Counted from the stretch's first letter, positions 8,679 to 19,830 are shown. The stretch: DNA of 64,000 bases from Ryuthela nishihirai (GCA_038380435.1 JAWZYU010000688.1:1-64000), one strand, 5' to 3'. Numbers and translations are program-made. The notes: generated by a model not told the origin, from the letters alone.

Positions 8679-9941
8679 ATGCGAGAGAATGAAGAAAATA
8701 ATGCGATCGCCGCCAACAAGAGGGCTTGACGTGAGCCCCCATCTTCCTCGTTGTCTACGTTATCTCTGCCGTCGTCTTCTGTGTCTGTGTCTTCGTTCCC
8801 AAAGTTCCTGATCATCCACTCCACGGGTGATCAGGTACTTGGGGACATGTCCCCTTTTTTCGTTAATAAAGGTTTGAAAGGTCTTGCGGGAGAACCGAAA
8901 TCCGTAAAGCGCTTACGATCTGGCGACTTACAAGTTGAGACCGCTTGTTCAAAACACTCAGAACTACTCCTGAAAGTCAAAGAAATTGGTGGGGTGGCTG
9001 TCGAAGTCACTCCCCATAAAACTTTGAATTCCTCTCGGGGTGTGATCACCGAGTGGGGCCTCCTCAAAGTCACTGAGGAGGAGATCCTCTCGGAGCTCAC
9101 ACCTCAAGGAGTAACAGCGGTCCACCGGGTTTCAACACGCCATGATGGGAAATTAACACCCACCCGGGTGCTAATCGTGACATTCAACACGCCACGCCTG
9201 CCTTCTTCCATCAAGGCAGGTTATTTACATTGTGAGGTACGGCCGTATATACTGAACCCTCTGCGCTGTTTTCAGTGTCAGATATACGGTCATGCCTGCA
9301 CAGCATGCAGGGGCAAGCCCACCTGTGCTCGCTGTGGCAGTAAGGATCATCTAGATCCTGACTGCACAGCAGAAAAGGCATGCTGTGTGAACTGTAGTGG
9401 CGAACATCCGGCCTACTCCCGCGACTGTCCGAAGTGGAAAGAGGAAAAGGAGGTACAACGCCTCAAAGTCATAAATAACATCTCTTATGCTGAGGCGAGA
9501 AAGCTTGCTGCACCGCCTGCCCCGCCTGGCAAGGTTTCCTATGCCAGTGCAGTCATTGGAAAGCCCATCGTTCCAATGACTTCGGTTGCGGTGCAGACTG
9601 ATATCAGTGTACCACCTACTGAGTCTTTCTCGCCAGCTGCCAAGTACCTCCTCACGCAGGCGAGACCGAGGGTGGTGTCGACTTCGACATCAACCCCGGT
9701 TTCCATTCCTGCAGCTCAGCCTTCCACCTCCACCGGAAGGCCTCCTCCTTCCCGACCTCAGACAGCAAGACCTTCCAAACCTAAGGGGCCCCCACCGGGG
9801 CCTAAAAAGAAACTAATCACTGCACCTCAAAGGGCGGTCACCGATCCATGCCCCTCGGACGATTCCGAGGACATGGATACCGACTGCCCCCTATTCACTA
9901 AACCGTCCTCTGCGGCGGTTAAGTTGAATAGAAACACGTAG
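8679..9941 (+). pseudogene. LINE ORF1 (gag-like, zinc-knuckle protein) with one premature TGA
   Basis: ATG at 8,679 opens a frame that meets TGA at 8,727-8,729 and then stays open to 9,941. The codon context (gct-tga-cgt) suggests a CGA-to-TGA change by CpG decay. The remainder encodes an RNA-binding gag-like protein that would coat the LINE transcript. It has an N-terminal basic region, a central domain (IGGVAVEVTPHKTLNSSRG, ITEWGLLKVTEEEI) and three zinc knuckles from 9,267: CFQCQIYGHACTAC, CARCGSKDHLDPDC and CVNCSGEHPAYSRDC. A Pro/Ser/Thr-rich C-terminal tail follows. ORF2 begins 25 nt after its stop. Confidence 0.8.
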
Positions 9942-9966
9942 TCCGCCCACTCTTCTAAGTCCTGAG

Positions 9967-10896
9967 ATGGCCACACTTCTACAATGGAATTGTCGTGGAT
10001 TCCAGAGGAATCTTGACATCAAGGCCCTCCTTCAGGCGCACCAGCCCATCTGTGTGTGCCTGCAGGAGACATACTTGCAGCCAGTCACAGATCCCACGAT
10101 CCGGCACTTTTCACTAGTTCGCCGGGACCGGGATGGAGATGGTCCGGCTCGCGGGGGTGTCGCCATCCTCGGGAGCAACCATTCTCCATTCCAGGTCGTA
10201 CCCCTCACCACCAACTTGGAGGCGGTAGCCATCCGTCTCTTCGTGGGGTTCTCGCTGACTGTCTGCTCTGTATATCTTCCACCTGGGAGCATCGTCTTCC
10301 AGGAAGACCTTGATGATCTCGTCTCGCAGCTGCCGTCCCCCTTCCTCATTATGGGGGACCTCAACGGACACAGTCCACTTTGGGGCAGTGCTGATACCAA
10401 TGGGAAGGGCGGGGTCCTGGAGCAGTGGCTCCTGGATCCTTCTCTCTCCCTGTTGAACACCGGTGTCAGTACTTACTTTCACTCCCCAACCCTCTCTTTC
10501 ACTGCCATTGACCTCACCATCTGCTCCTCCTCGATCCTTCCACTCTTTACATGGGAGGTCGAGGACAACCCTTATGGAAGCGATCACCTCCCCGTGGTGT
10601 GCGCCATCTCGCGTGGGGGGCCTTGCAGCCCTTCACGCGTCTTGCGGTGGAGGCTCGATCGGGCTGACTGGGGTGGTTTCGAGCTGCTCTCTGAGCTCGA
10701 TGACCACTCTGTCAGCCAGGAGCCAATCAATGTGGCAGTAGCGGAGATAACGGACTGTATCGTAGATGCAGCTGCATCAACAATTTCTCAAACTTCTACA
10801 CGGTTTCCTCGCTTTCCGAAACCGTGGTGGAATCCAGATTGCACCGCAGCTCATAAGGCTCAGAAGGAGGCTTGGGGGTGTTTCGGAGATATCTGA
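9967..10896 (+). CDS. LINE ORF2 first part: apurinic-type endonuclease
   Basis: ATG at 9,967 (MATLLQWNCRGFQRN) opens ORF2. The endonuclease motifs are complete: QWNCRG, VCLQETYL (catalytic Glu), GGVAILG, VYLPPGS, MGDLNGHSPLWGS (catalytic Asp/Asn), AIDLTICSS and YGSDHLPVVCAI (catalytic Asp-His). This domain nicks genomic DNA to prime reverse transcription. After PKPWWNPDC and AHKAQKEAW the frame runs into a stop at 10,896. The true continuation is in the +1 frame, so a single-base loss in the T run near 10,881 ('gggtgtttcgga') separates this part from the polymerase. Confidence 0.85.
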   Translation: MATLLQWNCRGFQRNLDIKALLQAHQPICVCLQETYLQPVTDPTIRHFSLVRRDRDGDGPARGGVAILGSNHSPFQVVPLTTNLEAVAIRLFVGFSLTVCSVYLPPGSIVFQEDLDDLVSQLPSPFLIMGDLNGHSPLWGSADTNGKGGVLEQWLLDPSLSLLNTGVSTYFHSPTLSFTAIDLTICSSSILPLFTWEVEDNPYGSDHLPVVCAISRGGPCSPSRVLRWRLDRADWGGFELLSELDDHSVSQEPINVAVAEITDCIVDAAASTISQTSTRFPRFPKPWWNPDCTAAHKAQKEAWGCFGDI

Positions 10897-13672
10897 CAAC
10901 CCCAACCTCGAAAATTTCAAATGCGCCAGGGCGAAAGCTCGTTTCGTCCGACGCCAGAGCCAGAAGGAATCTTGGATCAAGTATACATCTTCTATCACCC
11001 GCACGACTACTTCTAAGGTCGTGTGGGATAAAGTCCGGAAGATGAGTGGGAACTACACGTCCCACTCGTTATCGATCCTGGAGCACAATGGACAGGCAAT
11101 TGCTGATCCCAAAGCAATTGCCGACACTCTGGGGGAGTCATTCTCTTCCATCTCTTCGTCTTCCTCTTACTCCCCCGAGTTTCTGGCCCAGAAGGGCAGG
11201 GCGGAGCGCTCTCCGCTGTCTTTCCACTCGAATGGCCTGGAGCCTTACAACAGGCCATTCCCAGCGGAGGAGCTTCGCCTTGCTCTGCACTCTTCTCGTG
11301 TCTCTGCTGTAGGGCCGGACAATGTCCATTATGCCATGCTCCAACATCTTTCACCATTGAGTAAGGATCGGCTGCTCCATCTCTTCAATCGCATTTTTCT
11401 CGAGGAGCAGTTTCCGGACTCCTGGCGGGAGGCCATCGTCTTGGCCTACCCCAAGCCAGGCAAAGATCCCAAGATTCCTTCCAATTATCGTCCCATCACA
11501 TTGACGAGCTGCGTGTGCAAGGTGTTGGAAAGAATGGTAAATGCCAGACTCATCTGGTATTTAGAACATCACAACCTTCTTTCCAACACCCAGTGTGGCT
11601 TTTGCAGGCAACGGTCAACTCTTGACCATCTGATACGCCTCGAATCGGCTATCAGAAATTCATTTTTAAGAAGAGAGCACCTGGTGTCAATTTTCTTCGA
11701 CATCGAAAAAGCGTACGACACGGCTTGGAGATTCGGCATTCTTCGTGACCTCCACAGCTTCGGCTTGAGAGGTCACATGCCGATCTTCATCTCCAACTTT
11801 TTATTGACACGCTCTTTTCGTGTCCGTGTCGGTAACACTCTGTCGCGGCCGTACCCCCAAGAACAGGGGGTGCCACAAGGCTGCGTTCTGAGTGTTACGC
11901 TTTTCGCTGTCAAGATTAATTCTATAACTAGACAACTTCCTCCATCAGTAGGCAATGCCCTCTATGTTGATGACTTTAGCGTCTTTTGCTCATCTTCCAG
12001 CATGAGGGTCATTGAAAGACAACTGCAAATTGCTCTGAACAATTTTTCGGTTTGGGCGACGGCAAACGGGTTTCGGTTCTCCCCACAGAAGACCGCTTGT
12101 GTGCACTTTTGCCACAAGCGTAATCTTCACCTGGATCCCGAGCTGCGGCTCGGGGGTAACATCATTCCAGTTGTGGCGGAGACCAAGTTTCTCGGTCTCA
12201 TATTCGATTGGAAATTGACCTTTTTACCACACATACGTCATCTCAGGTCCAAGTGCACGCGGGCATTGAACATCGTCAAGGTCCTCTCCTCCCTTTCTTG
12301 GGGGGCGGACCGATGTTCTTTGCTCCGCCTGTACCGTGCACTTGTCCGATCGAAACTGGACTACGGATCCCAGGTGTACGACTCGGCCCGGGATTCGGTG
12401 GTGAAGGTGCTGGACCCCCTCCATCATCAGGCTCTCCGTGTTTGCACGGGAGCCTTCCGCACTTCACCGGTCCAGAGTCTTTATGTTGAGACCGACGAAC
12501 CGTCTTTATCTCTTCGCCGTCAGCAGTTGTCCCTACAATATGCTTCTAAATTGCGATCCCTGCCTGGCCATCCCACTTGGGACTGCGTTTTCAGTCCGAA
12601 GTGGGAAATGCTTTACAATAATCGGCCGACTGCCATTCGTCCTTTTGGTTTGCGAGTCCAAGGCTACCTCAGAGACATCAACACCAGTCTCGATAGCGTT
12701 GCACAGTCGACAGCTGAGCCACTTCCACCATGGCTTGCTGTTTCCCCTTCCTGCGATTTTTCCCTGTGCAGGACAGGGAAGGCCTTTACACCCGACTGTG
12801 TGTACCGGCAACTCTTTGCCAGCCATCGTGCTGAGTACCCGGACTTCTTGCCTGTCTTCACAGATGGCTCGGAGTCCGGCACATCGGTGGGATCGGCCAT
12901 GGTCTGCTGTGATGTAATCATTGCAGACCAGATCCCACTGCAGTGTTCCATCTTCACTGCAGAGTTGCACGCTATCAGCCTCGCCTTGGACCACGTGGCG
13001 ACTAAGCATCATCGTCGGTGTGTGCTTTACACCGACTCGCTTAGCTCGCTACAGGCTTTGATCTCGGTGAGGCATCGGCCTCACCCTGTTCTTACTAAGA
13101 TCCGCCAGCAGCTACATCGTGTGGCAGCCACCACCACCATCCATTTCTGTTGGGTGCCCGGTCACGTCGGAATCAGGGGTAATGATTTGGCAGATTCTGC
13201 TGCCAGGTCAGCCATGCCCCTGTCCGACTCTCCGTTGCCGGTTCCCTATCTGGATTTCCGGCAACGTTTTACCACCGAGCTACGGGCACAGTGGCAGAGA
13301 TCTTGGTTGGAACAGCTTACAAACAAGCTCTTTGAGATCAAACCTATCATCAAACCATGGCAGTCTTGTTACCGCAGGAATCGCAAGGAGGAAGTTGTAC
13401 TTGCTCGGCTCCGCTTAGGTCACTCGTATATTACTCATTCGTTTCTTCTTCGGGCGGACGATGTACCTAAGTGCGAGTTTTGTGACACCATTTTAACAAT
13501 CAAACATATTTTAATTGAATGTCCATGTTTTAACCTAGAACGTCGTTTGTATTTTAATTTTCACAATTTTACGTCCGAGCCACTTACACTCGGACATCTT
13601 TTATCTGATAGTACCATTTTATCTCCAATTTTTGCCTTTTTACAGTATACAGGATATTTTACCAGATTATAA
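10882..13672 (+). CDS. LINE ORF2 second part: reverse transcriptase, RNase H and Cys/His motif
   Basis: The open frame (it runs back to 10,766, but homology begins near 10,882) encodes the finger motif VGPDNVHYAML, SNYRPITLTSCVCKVLERM, the palm FFDIEKAYDTAW, EQGVPQGCVLS and the active site YVDD at 11,963-11,974, then FLGLIFDWKL in the thumb. RNase H follows from 12,857 with all four acidic positions: FTDGSESG, TAELHAI, YTDSLSSL and GNDLADSAA, plus CWVPGHVGI. A C-terminal C-x2-C-x7-H-x4-C motif starts at 13,472. The frame is intact to its stop at 13,672. Apart from the frameshift upstream there is no visible catalytic lesion. Confidence 0.88.
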
Positions 13673-13903
13673 TTTTAATCATTTGTAATTTTTCACCTTC
13701 TGCCTAGGTCATTTACACCTGGGCTAGTTTTATCCTTTGTCTCTACTGTATTTATTTATCTACACATTTGTTGTTTTACACCTTACTTTTTATTTCTGTT
13801 ATATATATATATATCTTGTTGGTTTTAATTTTACCTTTTCCAGCATTTGTTTTTTAATTTTGGTTGAGGAGTATTTGTTTTTTAGCATATTTTTACCTTG
13901 TTT

Positions 13904-13934
13904 GGCGCATTATAGCCTGAGTAGCTCATGCGCC
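13904..13934 (+). other. LINE 3' stem-loop
   Basis: GGCGCAT (13,904-13,910) pairs with ATGCGCC (13,928-13,934) around a 17-nt loop, followed by the tail 'aaacaaccaaccaacc'. A 3' hairpin just before the tail is the kind of structure used for template recognition by LINE reverse transcriptase. This role is inferred. Confidence 0.6.
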
Positions 13935-13960
13935 ATAAAACTCCAAACAACCAACCAACC

Positions 13961-14570
13961 GACAATATCAAACAGCCCCCTAATTGCAGACATGGGGCAA
14001 AGACCCATTTCCCCACCACTAAAGGCTGAAACCATCTACACTGGAAGACTTCCACCAATGTAGAATTTGACGATATCAGTCGAAGCAAAGAGTTCAGGTG
14101 CCTGCGATGACCTCTGCTCAGGATTATCCACCAGCTGATAAACATATCCTGTGAATCTATTCATTTGGGGCTGTCAACCCACAAACAAACAGAAAACACA
14201 GCGGAAGATTTTCTCTCCACAGAAGCCCACCAGTGCAGCAAAATCAGGATCCATAATCAAGCTCAGAGCCATATATCTGTCCAGTCCAGTGGGTTTATAT
14301 GGTCAGCACCAGGACCCTGTGTGGTTGACCACTCCTCAGCAGGGTAGAAAAAAAAAGTAAAGTAGCCATAGTTGTCCAGATCAGTAGGCCACACTAATCT
14401 GGCAGCCCTCCCCTTCCGTTCACTTCCACAAAAGAGTATCTCTTTTGAAAGGTAATAATGGTCTGCACCTCGTGAAGGTCGGGGTCGGACATTAGGTGCT
14501 AGGCCTGTCCGGTTCTGTGCATCATCACAGGGGATTGGTGCATAGCTCTCCTTCCAGTGACTACCTAGCT
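13961..14570 (-). mobile_element. Displaced 5' portion of the RTE-like LINE
   Basis: It begins with the second copy of the target duplication GACAATATCA that also ends the RTE segment at 7,975-7,984, so this sequence was contiguous with 7,984 before the plus-strand LINE inserted. It carries no long frame, consistent with a 5' UTR or short ORF1 remnant. The sequence ends near 14,570, where Penelope-like coding sequence resumes. Confidence 0.6.
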
Positions 14571-14575
14571 ACCAT

Positions 14576-15345
14576 TTACAGACCGAATATATACATTTCT
14601 ATGTATATGATATAGAAACTTACTCCTGTTGAGGGTAACTTATCATGATCATTTATTACAAGCTTTTTAATACCTTTATTTGTGGTAAGTGATAATTTAG
14701 TATTGTATTTTCCTAATATATTATTCAATGTATTAGAAATTTCTTGCATATATGGAAAACTATGCATATTTAGGTTGTGTTTTTAGAGGGTTAGTTAGTG
14801 TTTCGTTGAGAGTCTTGTTGACTCTTATATGTAGTTGTTTTTTGTAATTTTTAATCATTTTTTCTAGATATCCTGCATCTTGCACTATTTAGTATATAAA
14901 ATGCAATTCTTTCTGCATTGCTTGTTTTTGTTTGCTATACTTAAATGCTGTAAGCAAATATGGACCTTAATGGTTGACTTTTTATACTTCAGTGGGTATG
15001 CTGAGGTAAAAGGTATTATATTTGGAATGAAAATCAGTACATCATTGATGCAATGAATATATCCCGACACACCACATTTGGATGCGGCTGAATGGTTGAA
15101 GGAGGCGAGGCCCACAGCCCAAGAGTACTTTAGTGTACACGAGGCCCTGGATCTGGTCACCAACTCCAACTTGTTTATTGTAAATCAACAGGCATAAGTC
15201 CAGACATAGGGTGTCCCTATGGGATCCCTGCTGTCTGGCTGATGTTATGTGGCATGTTGAATGCACAACTCTTGAGAAAGCTATTAATAAACAGTCATTA
15301 TATATTTGTTACACCAAAGATGTACTGATTTTGTGGAACCATCCT
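14576..15345 (-). mobile_element. Penelope-like element, reverse-transcriptase and linker remnant
   Basis: Reading the minus strand in shifting frames gives QTAGIP-GHPMSGLM (near 15,250-15,205; conserved block 5 of Penelope-like reverse transcriptases, usually QTxGIPMGxPMSGL). It later gives FPYMQEISNTLNNILGKYN and KLVINDHDKLPSTGVS (14,590-14,767), which is the linker plus the first strand of GIY-YIG. The GIY-YIG reading resumes at 5,545 on the other side of the RTE-like LINE. Many stops and frameshifts are present. Confidence 0.55.
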
Positions 15346-15351
15346 ATAGAT

Positions 15352-16724
15352 CAGCGCTGTCCAACTAACGGCCTGCACAAGGAATTTTATGACCCTCGAA
15401 CAAAATCAAATTTTCATTTGAAATTTTAAATAAATATCTGTAATCCACCTTATATTTTTTTTATCAACTTATATTACTTTATATGCAATCTTCAACTTAC
15501 TCAATCTATAAAGTTTTTAAACCAATCGGCAAACTTATGAAACCTTTTAAGAGCGGTGCAGCGTCATCAAATGTTTTTATGAAGCTGCAGTAATAAGAAG
15601 CATCTAACAACAGCACAAATCGCTCTCACTGTGCATGCATTGTCAAATGTTGAACTTTAAACATTGTGTGTCATTTCGCTGAGACTAAACGATATAATGT
15701 AAAGGGTGTCAAAATTACCAATTTATTTCGTGGTGGAAATCGTTCTCTTACACACAGAAAATTTAAAGCTTTTTTGGACGAACTGCATGCTGAGTATGGT
15801 GATCTGCTTTTACATAGTAATATTCGCTGGCTAAGTTCCGGAAAATGCCTCAAGAGAATTTTTACACTTCGAAAAGAAATTCATCTTTTTCTCATAGAAG
15901 TGGGTACCGATGAAGATTTTGTTGAATGAAGTTTTTCAGTGCTCGCTTGCTTTCCTTTTCAAGAATTTTTTTGATTGCTTAAAAATAGTTTTTTTTTTCC
16001 AAATAATTGATTGAAATATATTCTTTCATTTTTAAGTAGAGAGCAGATTATTTAAATGTCTTGAATAAATCCTTACAAGGAAAAGATCAAAACGTGTGCT
16101 GCCTTTATAATAATGTTGCTGGGTTTAGAAACAAACTACAATTGTTGAAGTCAAATTATCAGGAAAGCAATTTAATTCATTTTGAAACTTGTAAAGACTT
16201 CTATGAAGAAATGAGGCAACTTAGTAAAACAGTTAATTTTGAAAAATTTGTTCCTAAATTAGATATCCTATTTGAATATTTTAATAGATTTTCTCAATTT
16301 GATGACCTTAAAACAAAGTTTAAATTTATTCAGTAATCCATTAAATATTGATATTAGCACCGTAGATCCTAAATGTCAAATGGAATTATGTGACCTTCAG
16401 ACTGACCCAATTATTTGGTATATATAAAATCAAGATACAGAAACTGCTTGAAAGACTCTACACTTGAACATATACTTTGGCTCGCAACAACAAATATTGA
16501 TATGGACGTAAAAGAAATTATTGCCCAACTGCTACAGCCACAATGCTCCCATTAAAGTTATTAAATATTTGATAAGGTTTAGAAAATATACATTGGTTTT
16601 AATATTACTTATTATTTTTCGTATAAATAAAATAATTTTTTGAGGTGATATGAACTGACTTTTCAATTACCTATCCTATTCTTTTTTTTTTGGCCCGTGG
16701 TCTTAGAGAAGTTGGACAGCACTG
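15352..16724 (+). mobile_element. Decayed hAT transposon with matching termini
   Basis: The left end CAGCGCTGTCCAACT (15,352-15,366) and the reverse complement of the right end, CAGTGCTGTCCAACT, agree at 14 of 15 positions; both continue into a GGCC-containing subterminal motif. The 1,373-bp interior contains hAT transposase fragments in the plus direction. I could not find a clean 8-bp target duplication (ctatagat versus ggttatga), so age or rearrangement has blurred it. Confidence 0.75.
15666..16430 (+). pseudogene. hAT-family transposase remnant (GTF2IRD2/ZBED-like)
   Basis: The first fragment (15,666-15,929) reads KAFLDELHAEYGDLLLHSNI followed by RWLSSGKCLKRIFTLRKEI, the hallmark of hAT transposases of the group that gave rise to vertebrate GTF2IRD2. 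The second (16,061-16,336) reads LNKSLQGKDQNVCCLYNNVA, then FETCKDFYEEMRQLSKTVNF and LFEYFNRFSQFDDLKTKFKF. A third short block (LNLFSNPLNIDISTVDPKCQ, about 16,320-16,380) follows a frameshift. The N-terminal BED finger and the C-terminal dimerisation domain are missing. It encodes no active enzyme. Confidence 0.75.
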
Positions 16725-17643
16725 GGTTATGAGATAGGAGAGAAGAATGAATATCATTGATTAGATGAGTCCATTTAAAATCTGGGCTGTTTTGGGCCAG
16801 TATGGTAGCAAAAGAATGAAATTCTGATACAGATTCTAAATACACAGCAAATAAAAGATCAAACTGGCATGAATGATTCAAGCAAGACAATATTTATATT
16901 TAAAAATTCATATGAAAAATTCTATGTTTGAAAAACATTTATTTGAAATGAAATTGCATATTTTAATTCTCAATGGCTGTTCAACTAATATGATTTCAAA
17001 TAAAAACATGTTTCATATGGAAGAAAGATTCTAGGCAGGATGAGGAACCATTGGAATGGTAAGAAAAGTACATATTGCCTTGATGTCATCATAAAAAATG
17101 TTCAGACCCTTTATTTTTCGTTTTCATCTCTAGAGCATAGGAAATGGAGAGTGCATATCAGGGGAATAACTCTTAAAGTCTCCTAAATTTAGAGACTTCA
17201 ATCATCTCCACATTAGATCCCCCCCCCCTTCCCGATTGAAAATTATTGGGTGTGCCACTGGTGCATATTATATTAATTTTGAAACATTAGCTTATATCAG
17301 GGCCACTAAAATAATTCCCGAGAAGTAAAAATATATTCTGTGGGCTGTGGAGAATTTTTAAAAATACAAAACAAAGAAAATCTATTTGTTTTCAAAAATG
17401 AACTATTAAACCATAGTGAAGTAAATTTAATCTAATTTAATTATGGCACTACTACATTTTACATTTTTGTTTTGCAAAATAATGCTTAGCAGGATCTTTA
17501 TATGCTTCCAATTCCATTTGTAATCTGTTGCTTCAAGCATTTATTGTTCAGGTAAACTAAATGCAATTTTGAGTACTAATAGCTTCTGGTTTTTGTGTTG
17601 TTTCCTTTGTCATGTTTAACTTACTAGTCTGAAAATTTTCTAG
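16725..17643. other. AT-rich sequence upstream of the PGGT1B-like exon
   Basis: No recognised repeat. The minus-strand ORF 16,663-16,890 crosses the hAT boundary and matches nothing I know. From about 17,560 the sequence becomes a plausible intron end with the acceptor at 17,643. I looked for the preceding PGGT1B exon here and did not find one. Confidence 0.45.
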
Positions 17644-17752
17644 CTACTTGAGGGATATGAATATGTGGAATCCAAAAATCTTGCAGAATTTGTATTATCT
17701 ACTCAAGACACAGTAACAGGAGGAATAGCAAGGTGTGCAGATCATCCTCCTG
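17644..17752 (+). CDS. PGGT1B: Protein geranylgeranyltransferase type I beta subunit, penultimate coding exon
   Basis: The exon follows an acceptor 'gaaaattttctag' and ends at a strong donor 'CTG|gtaagt'. In phase 0 it encodes 36 codons plus one base, including LAEFVLSTQDTVTGGIARCA and DHPP. This matches the LSTQD--GG-AKWPDS-P region of PGGT1B, the catalytic beta subunit that with FNTA attaches geranylgeranyl groups to CaaX proteins such as Rho GTPases in the cytosol. The GG-A core and the STQD motif are kept; the usual K/W after A are R/C. Its split codon is completed by the exon at 22,472. Earlier exons were not found. Confidence 0.85.
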
Positions 17753-18429
17753 GTAAGTAGTATAAAATTAATGTATACATAGTTAGTAACATGTAATAAA
17801 AAGGAATATAATCTGTAAATTTAAACGGTGCATAATTAGGGAAGTCAGGAGAAATAGATTCTTCCTGTGGATTGGGCTCGCCTATGAAGTAGGGAATTTC
17901 AGTCGGCTAAGAGCTGACTAATAAATAATCATGGAATCTTAAAAAGAATCACCCTTTCTGCTGTGTGCAAAGTATGAGCAGAGAGAAGGATAAAGAGCCA
18001 AAGTTCACGTTCAACACAGCCTGGCCTAAAGTGTATGAGCAAGGGCTTCTGGCATATTAGAAGAGCCACTCCTGGAATGCAGTGAAAGAGCAGAGCAATG
18101 ACTAAAAAGTCAAAGTTCATGGTCGGAGACAAAAGTATGTATTTTGAATCAACTACTGAGCACCAGCAAGCTAGCAGTGAGTTTGGCAGGAAAGGGGGCA
18201 TGAAGATAGAAGAGACAGGAGGTATGCAGAGGTGTGGAGAGGAAAAAAAGGGGGGTTACAGCATCTGACGGGACCTGTGAACTTGAGGGTCGGAGTTTGA
18301 ATCTGTTAAGGGGAAATATCAGATAAAGGACAAACTGAGGAAATGATAGGAAAGACAACGTACGTAATAAACTAAAGATTTAAATTAAAATAACTATAAA
18401 CAATTAAAAATATTTTATACTAAAGAGAA

Positions 18430-18720
18430 ATAATTTTCTTAGGTAAGCATAACATTTTTACTGTTACTGCACAGATTTGCCAACATGCACAAACACCAAG
18501 AGATATTTTTGTTAATGTAGTAAATTTTTTTATTTTATTTTTTTTAATTAAATATATTATTTTTATTTGATAGAGCACAGAATAGTCAACATAGACAAAA
18601 CATCAAGAGATATTTTTGTTATTTTAGTAAAAATTTTTTAGTTTTTTATTTTATGGACAAACACAAACATTGAAATTACTGACTGGAAAACAGATAAAAA
18701 ACATTTTTTTTGGATTATTT
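18430..18720. repeat. Intronic tandem duplication, about 102-bp period, two copies
   Basis: 'gcacagatttgccaacatgc' followed by 'caagagatatttttgtta' (from 18,469) recurs as 'gcacagaatagtcaacatag' followed by 'caagagatatttttgtta' (from 18,571). Both copies run into T-rich tracts. Confidence 0.65.
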
Positions 18721-18779
18721 TTCTTTTTTTAAAATATTATACAGAGCGAGGTAGGAGAAGAGGCTGGAGTCTTAGTCTG

Positions 18780-19560
18780 AGACCCTGACCTACTTTTGAA
18801 TGCCTTACTGTATGTCCAGAGACCTGCCTGCCACTCTAATTGAGATAGTTTTTGTTGGTTGCCTCTTGTGGGAAGTCTTTGTAGTGCTCTAAAATTGTTT
18901 TTATTGCATTTGGAACAAGTGTTAAATTTTCTTGGCTTGTTATACTTGAGTAATCTTGAGTGTATTGATTAATGTTCTTCAGTTGATTCTTCCAATTCTG
19001 CATTCGAAAAGATAATGTATGTTGTCTGCTTCTCTACTGCATCGACAGAGAGAATTTTCTGTTCTTACTTTTCTAGCGAAATACTTGGGGAATTTTTTGT
19101 ATCCTATCAGAAAATGAGTAGTGTAAAAATTATAGCAATTATTCAATTCTTTGACTTTTTAATGAACTCATAGAGTGTTCTTCCTAAATTTATTTTTCAT
19201 GTGGCTAAGCAGTAGAGGAACTGAATTTTTTTATGTTTTCTAATTTGCTTGCTATTTTCTCTTTCCTGTCTACCAACTCGTTGCCGCCCCAGTCAGTGTG
19301 AACCCAGATCCACTGTAGATTTATATTTCTTGAGTTCTTGATCCTTACATATTTTCTTTTGATTTCATTTAATGTCTTGTCTCTGTTATCGTTGCTCTCT
19401 AAGGCCTGAAGGGCTGAGAGGGAGTCAATGTATAGATTGATATCTACTGCTTCTCTCATCCGTTTGACATAATCAAGGGATTTCAGAATAGAAAAAGTTT
19501 CCACTTGATAATTGGAGACATGATCTGTAAGTCTAATTTGTTCCAAGAGAATAAGTAATC
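18780..19560 (-). mobile_element. LINE fragment: RNase H domain and C-terminus
   Basis: Minus-strand ORF 19,205-19,546 reads YQVETFSILKSLDYVKRMRE, INLYIDSLSALQALES, IKNSRNINLQWIWVHTDWGG and NELVDRK. This is a LINE-type RNase H (E-x-A, DS--L-AL, H--GNE--D) with several changed catalytic positions, such as NELVD for NE-AD. Further on, after frameshifts, NSLC-RC, DNIHYLFEC is a C-terminal Cys/His motif. It lies in the PGGT1B-like intron and is inactive. It differs from the LINE at 7,985. Confidence 0.65.
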
Positions 19561-19664
19561 AGGAGAACATGATGACGTCTGCTGCTCCTACTTTTTATTC
19601 TTTTGACCCATCTGGTATATTTCTAGTCCTAATCCTATCATTAACTCATTGGCCTAAGGAACTG

Positions 19665-19830
19665 TTATTTGGTCTAATTTTAGTCTTTAGGTGTATATGC
19701 CTATTTCTCCACACTCTCCACAGATTCTTAAAAGTTCTGGCAGCAATCCCTATATGCCTGTTAATTTCATGCCACACATCACCAGTATCTGTATAAGGTG
19801 AGATGGTCCAAATAATGCTGTACTGCATTA
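19665..19830 (-). mobile_element. Fragment of the RTE-like LINE (second copy)
   Basis: The minus strand encodes DVWHEINRHIGIAARTFKNL and WRVWRNRHIHLKTKIRP, nearly identical to the RTE-like fragment at 6,095-6,230. DNA identity is about 90%. It is the only piece of that element here and abuts the RNase H fragment. Confidence 0.75.

Larger units (their letters stand above)
7985..13960 (+). mobile_element. Near-intact RNase H-bearing LINE (I-group), full length
   Basis: A 5,976-bp element is flanked by the 10-bp direct repeat GACAATATCA (7,975-7,984 and 13,961-13,970). It has a ~690-bp GC-rich 5' UTR, ORF1 with three zinc knuckles, ORF2 with endonuclease, reverse transcriptase, RNase H and a C-terminal Cys/His motif, a T-rich 3' UTR, a 3' stem-loop and a CCAACCAACC tail. 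The RNase H domain places it in the I-like group rather than Jockey proper. A related 5' UTR fragment at 23,010-23,400 loses similarity at the same left boundary, which supports the 5' end. It lies inside the RTE-like LINE in the opposite direction. Only two inactivating lesions were seen. Confidence 0.85.

Noticed and set aside
10032..13012. Minus-strand ORFs across the LINE (for example 10,114-10,587 and 12,533-13,012)
   Set aside because: They are shadows of the plus-strand endonuclease, polymerase and RNase H frames, which carry the motifs.
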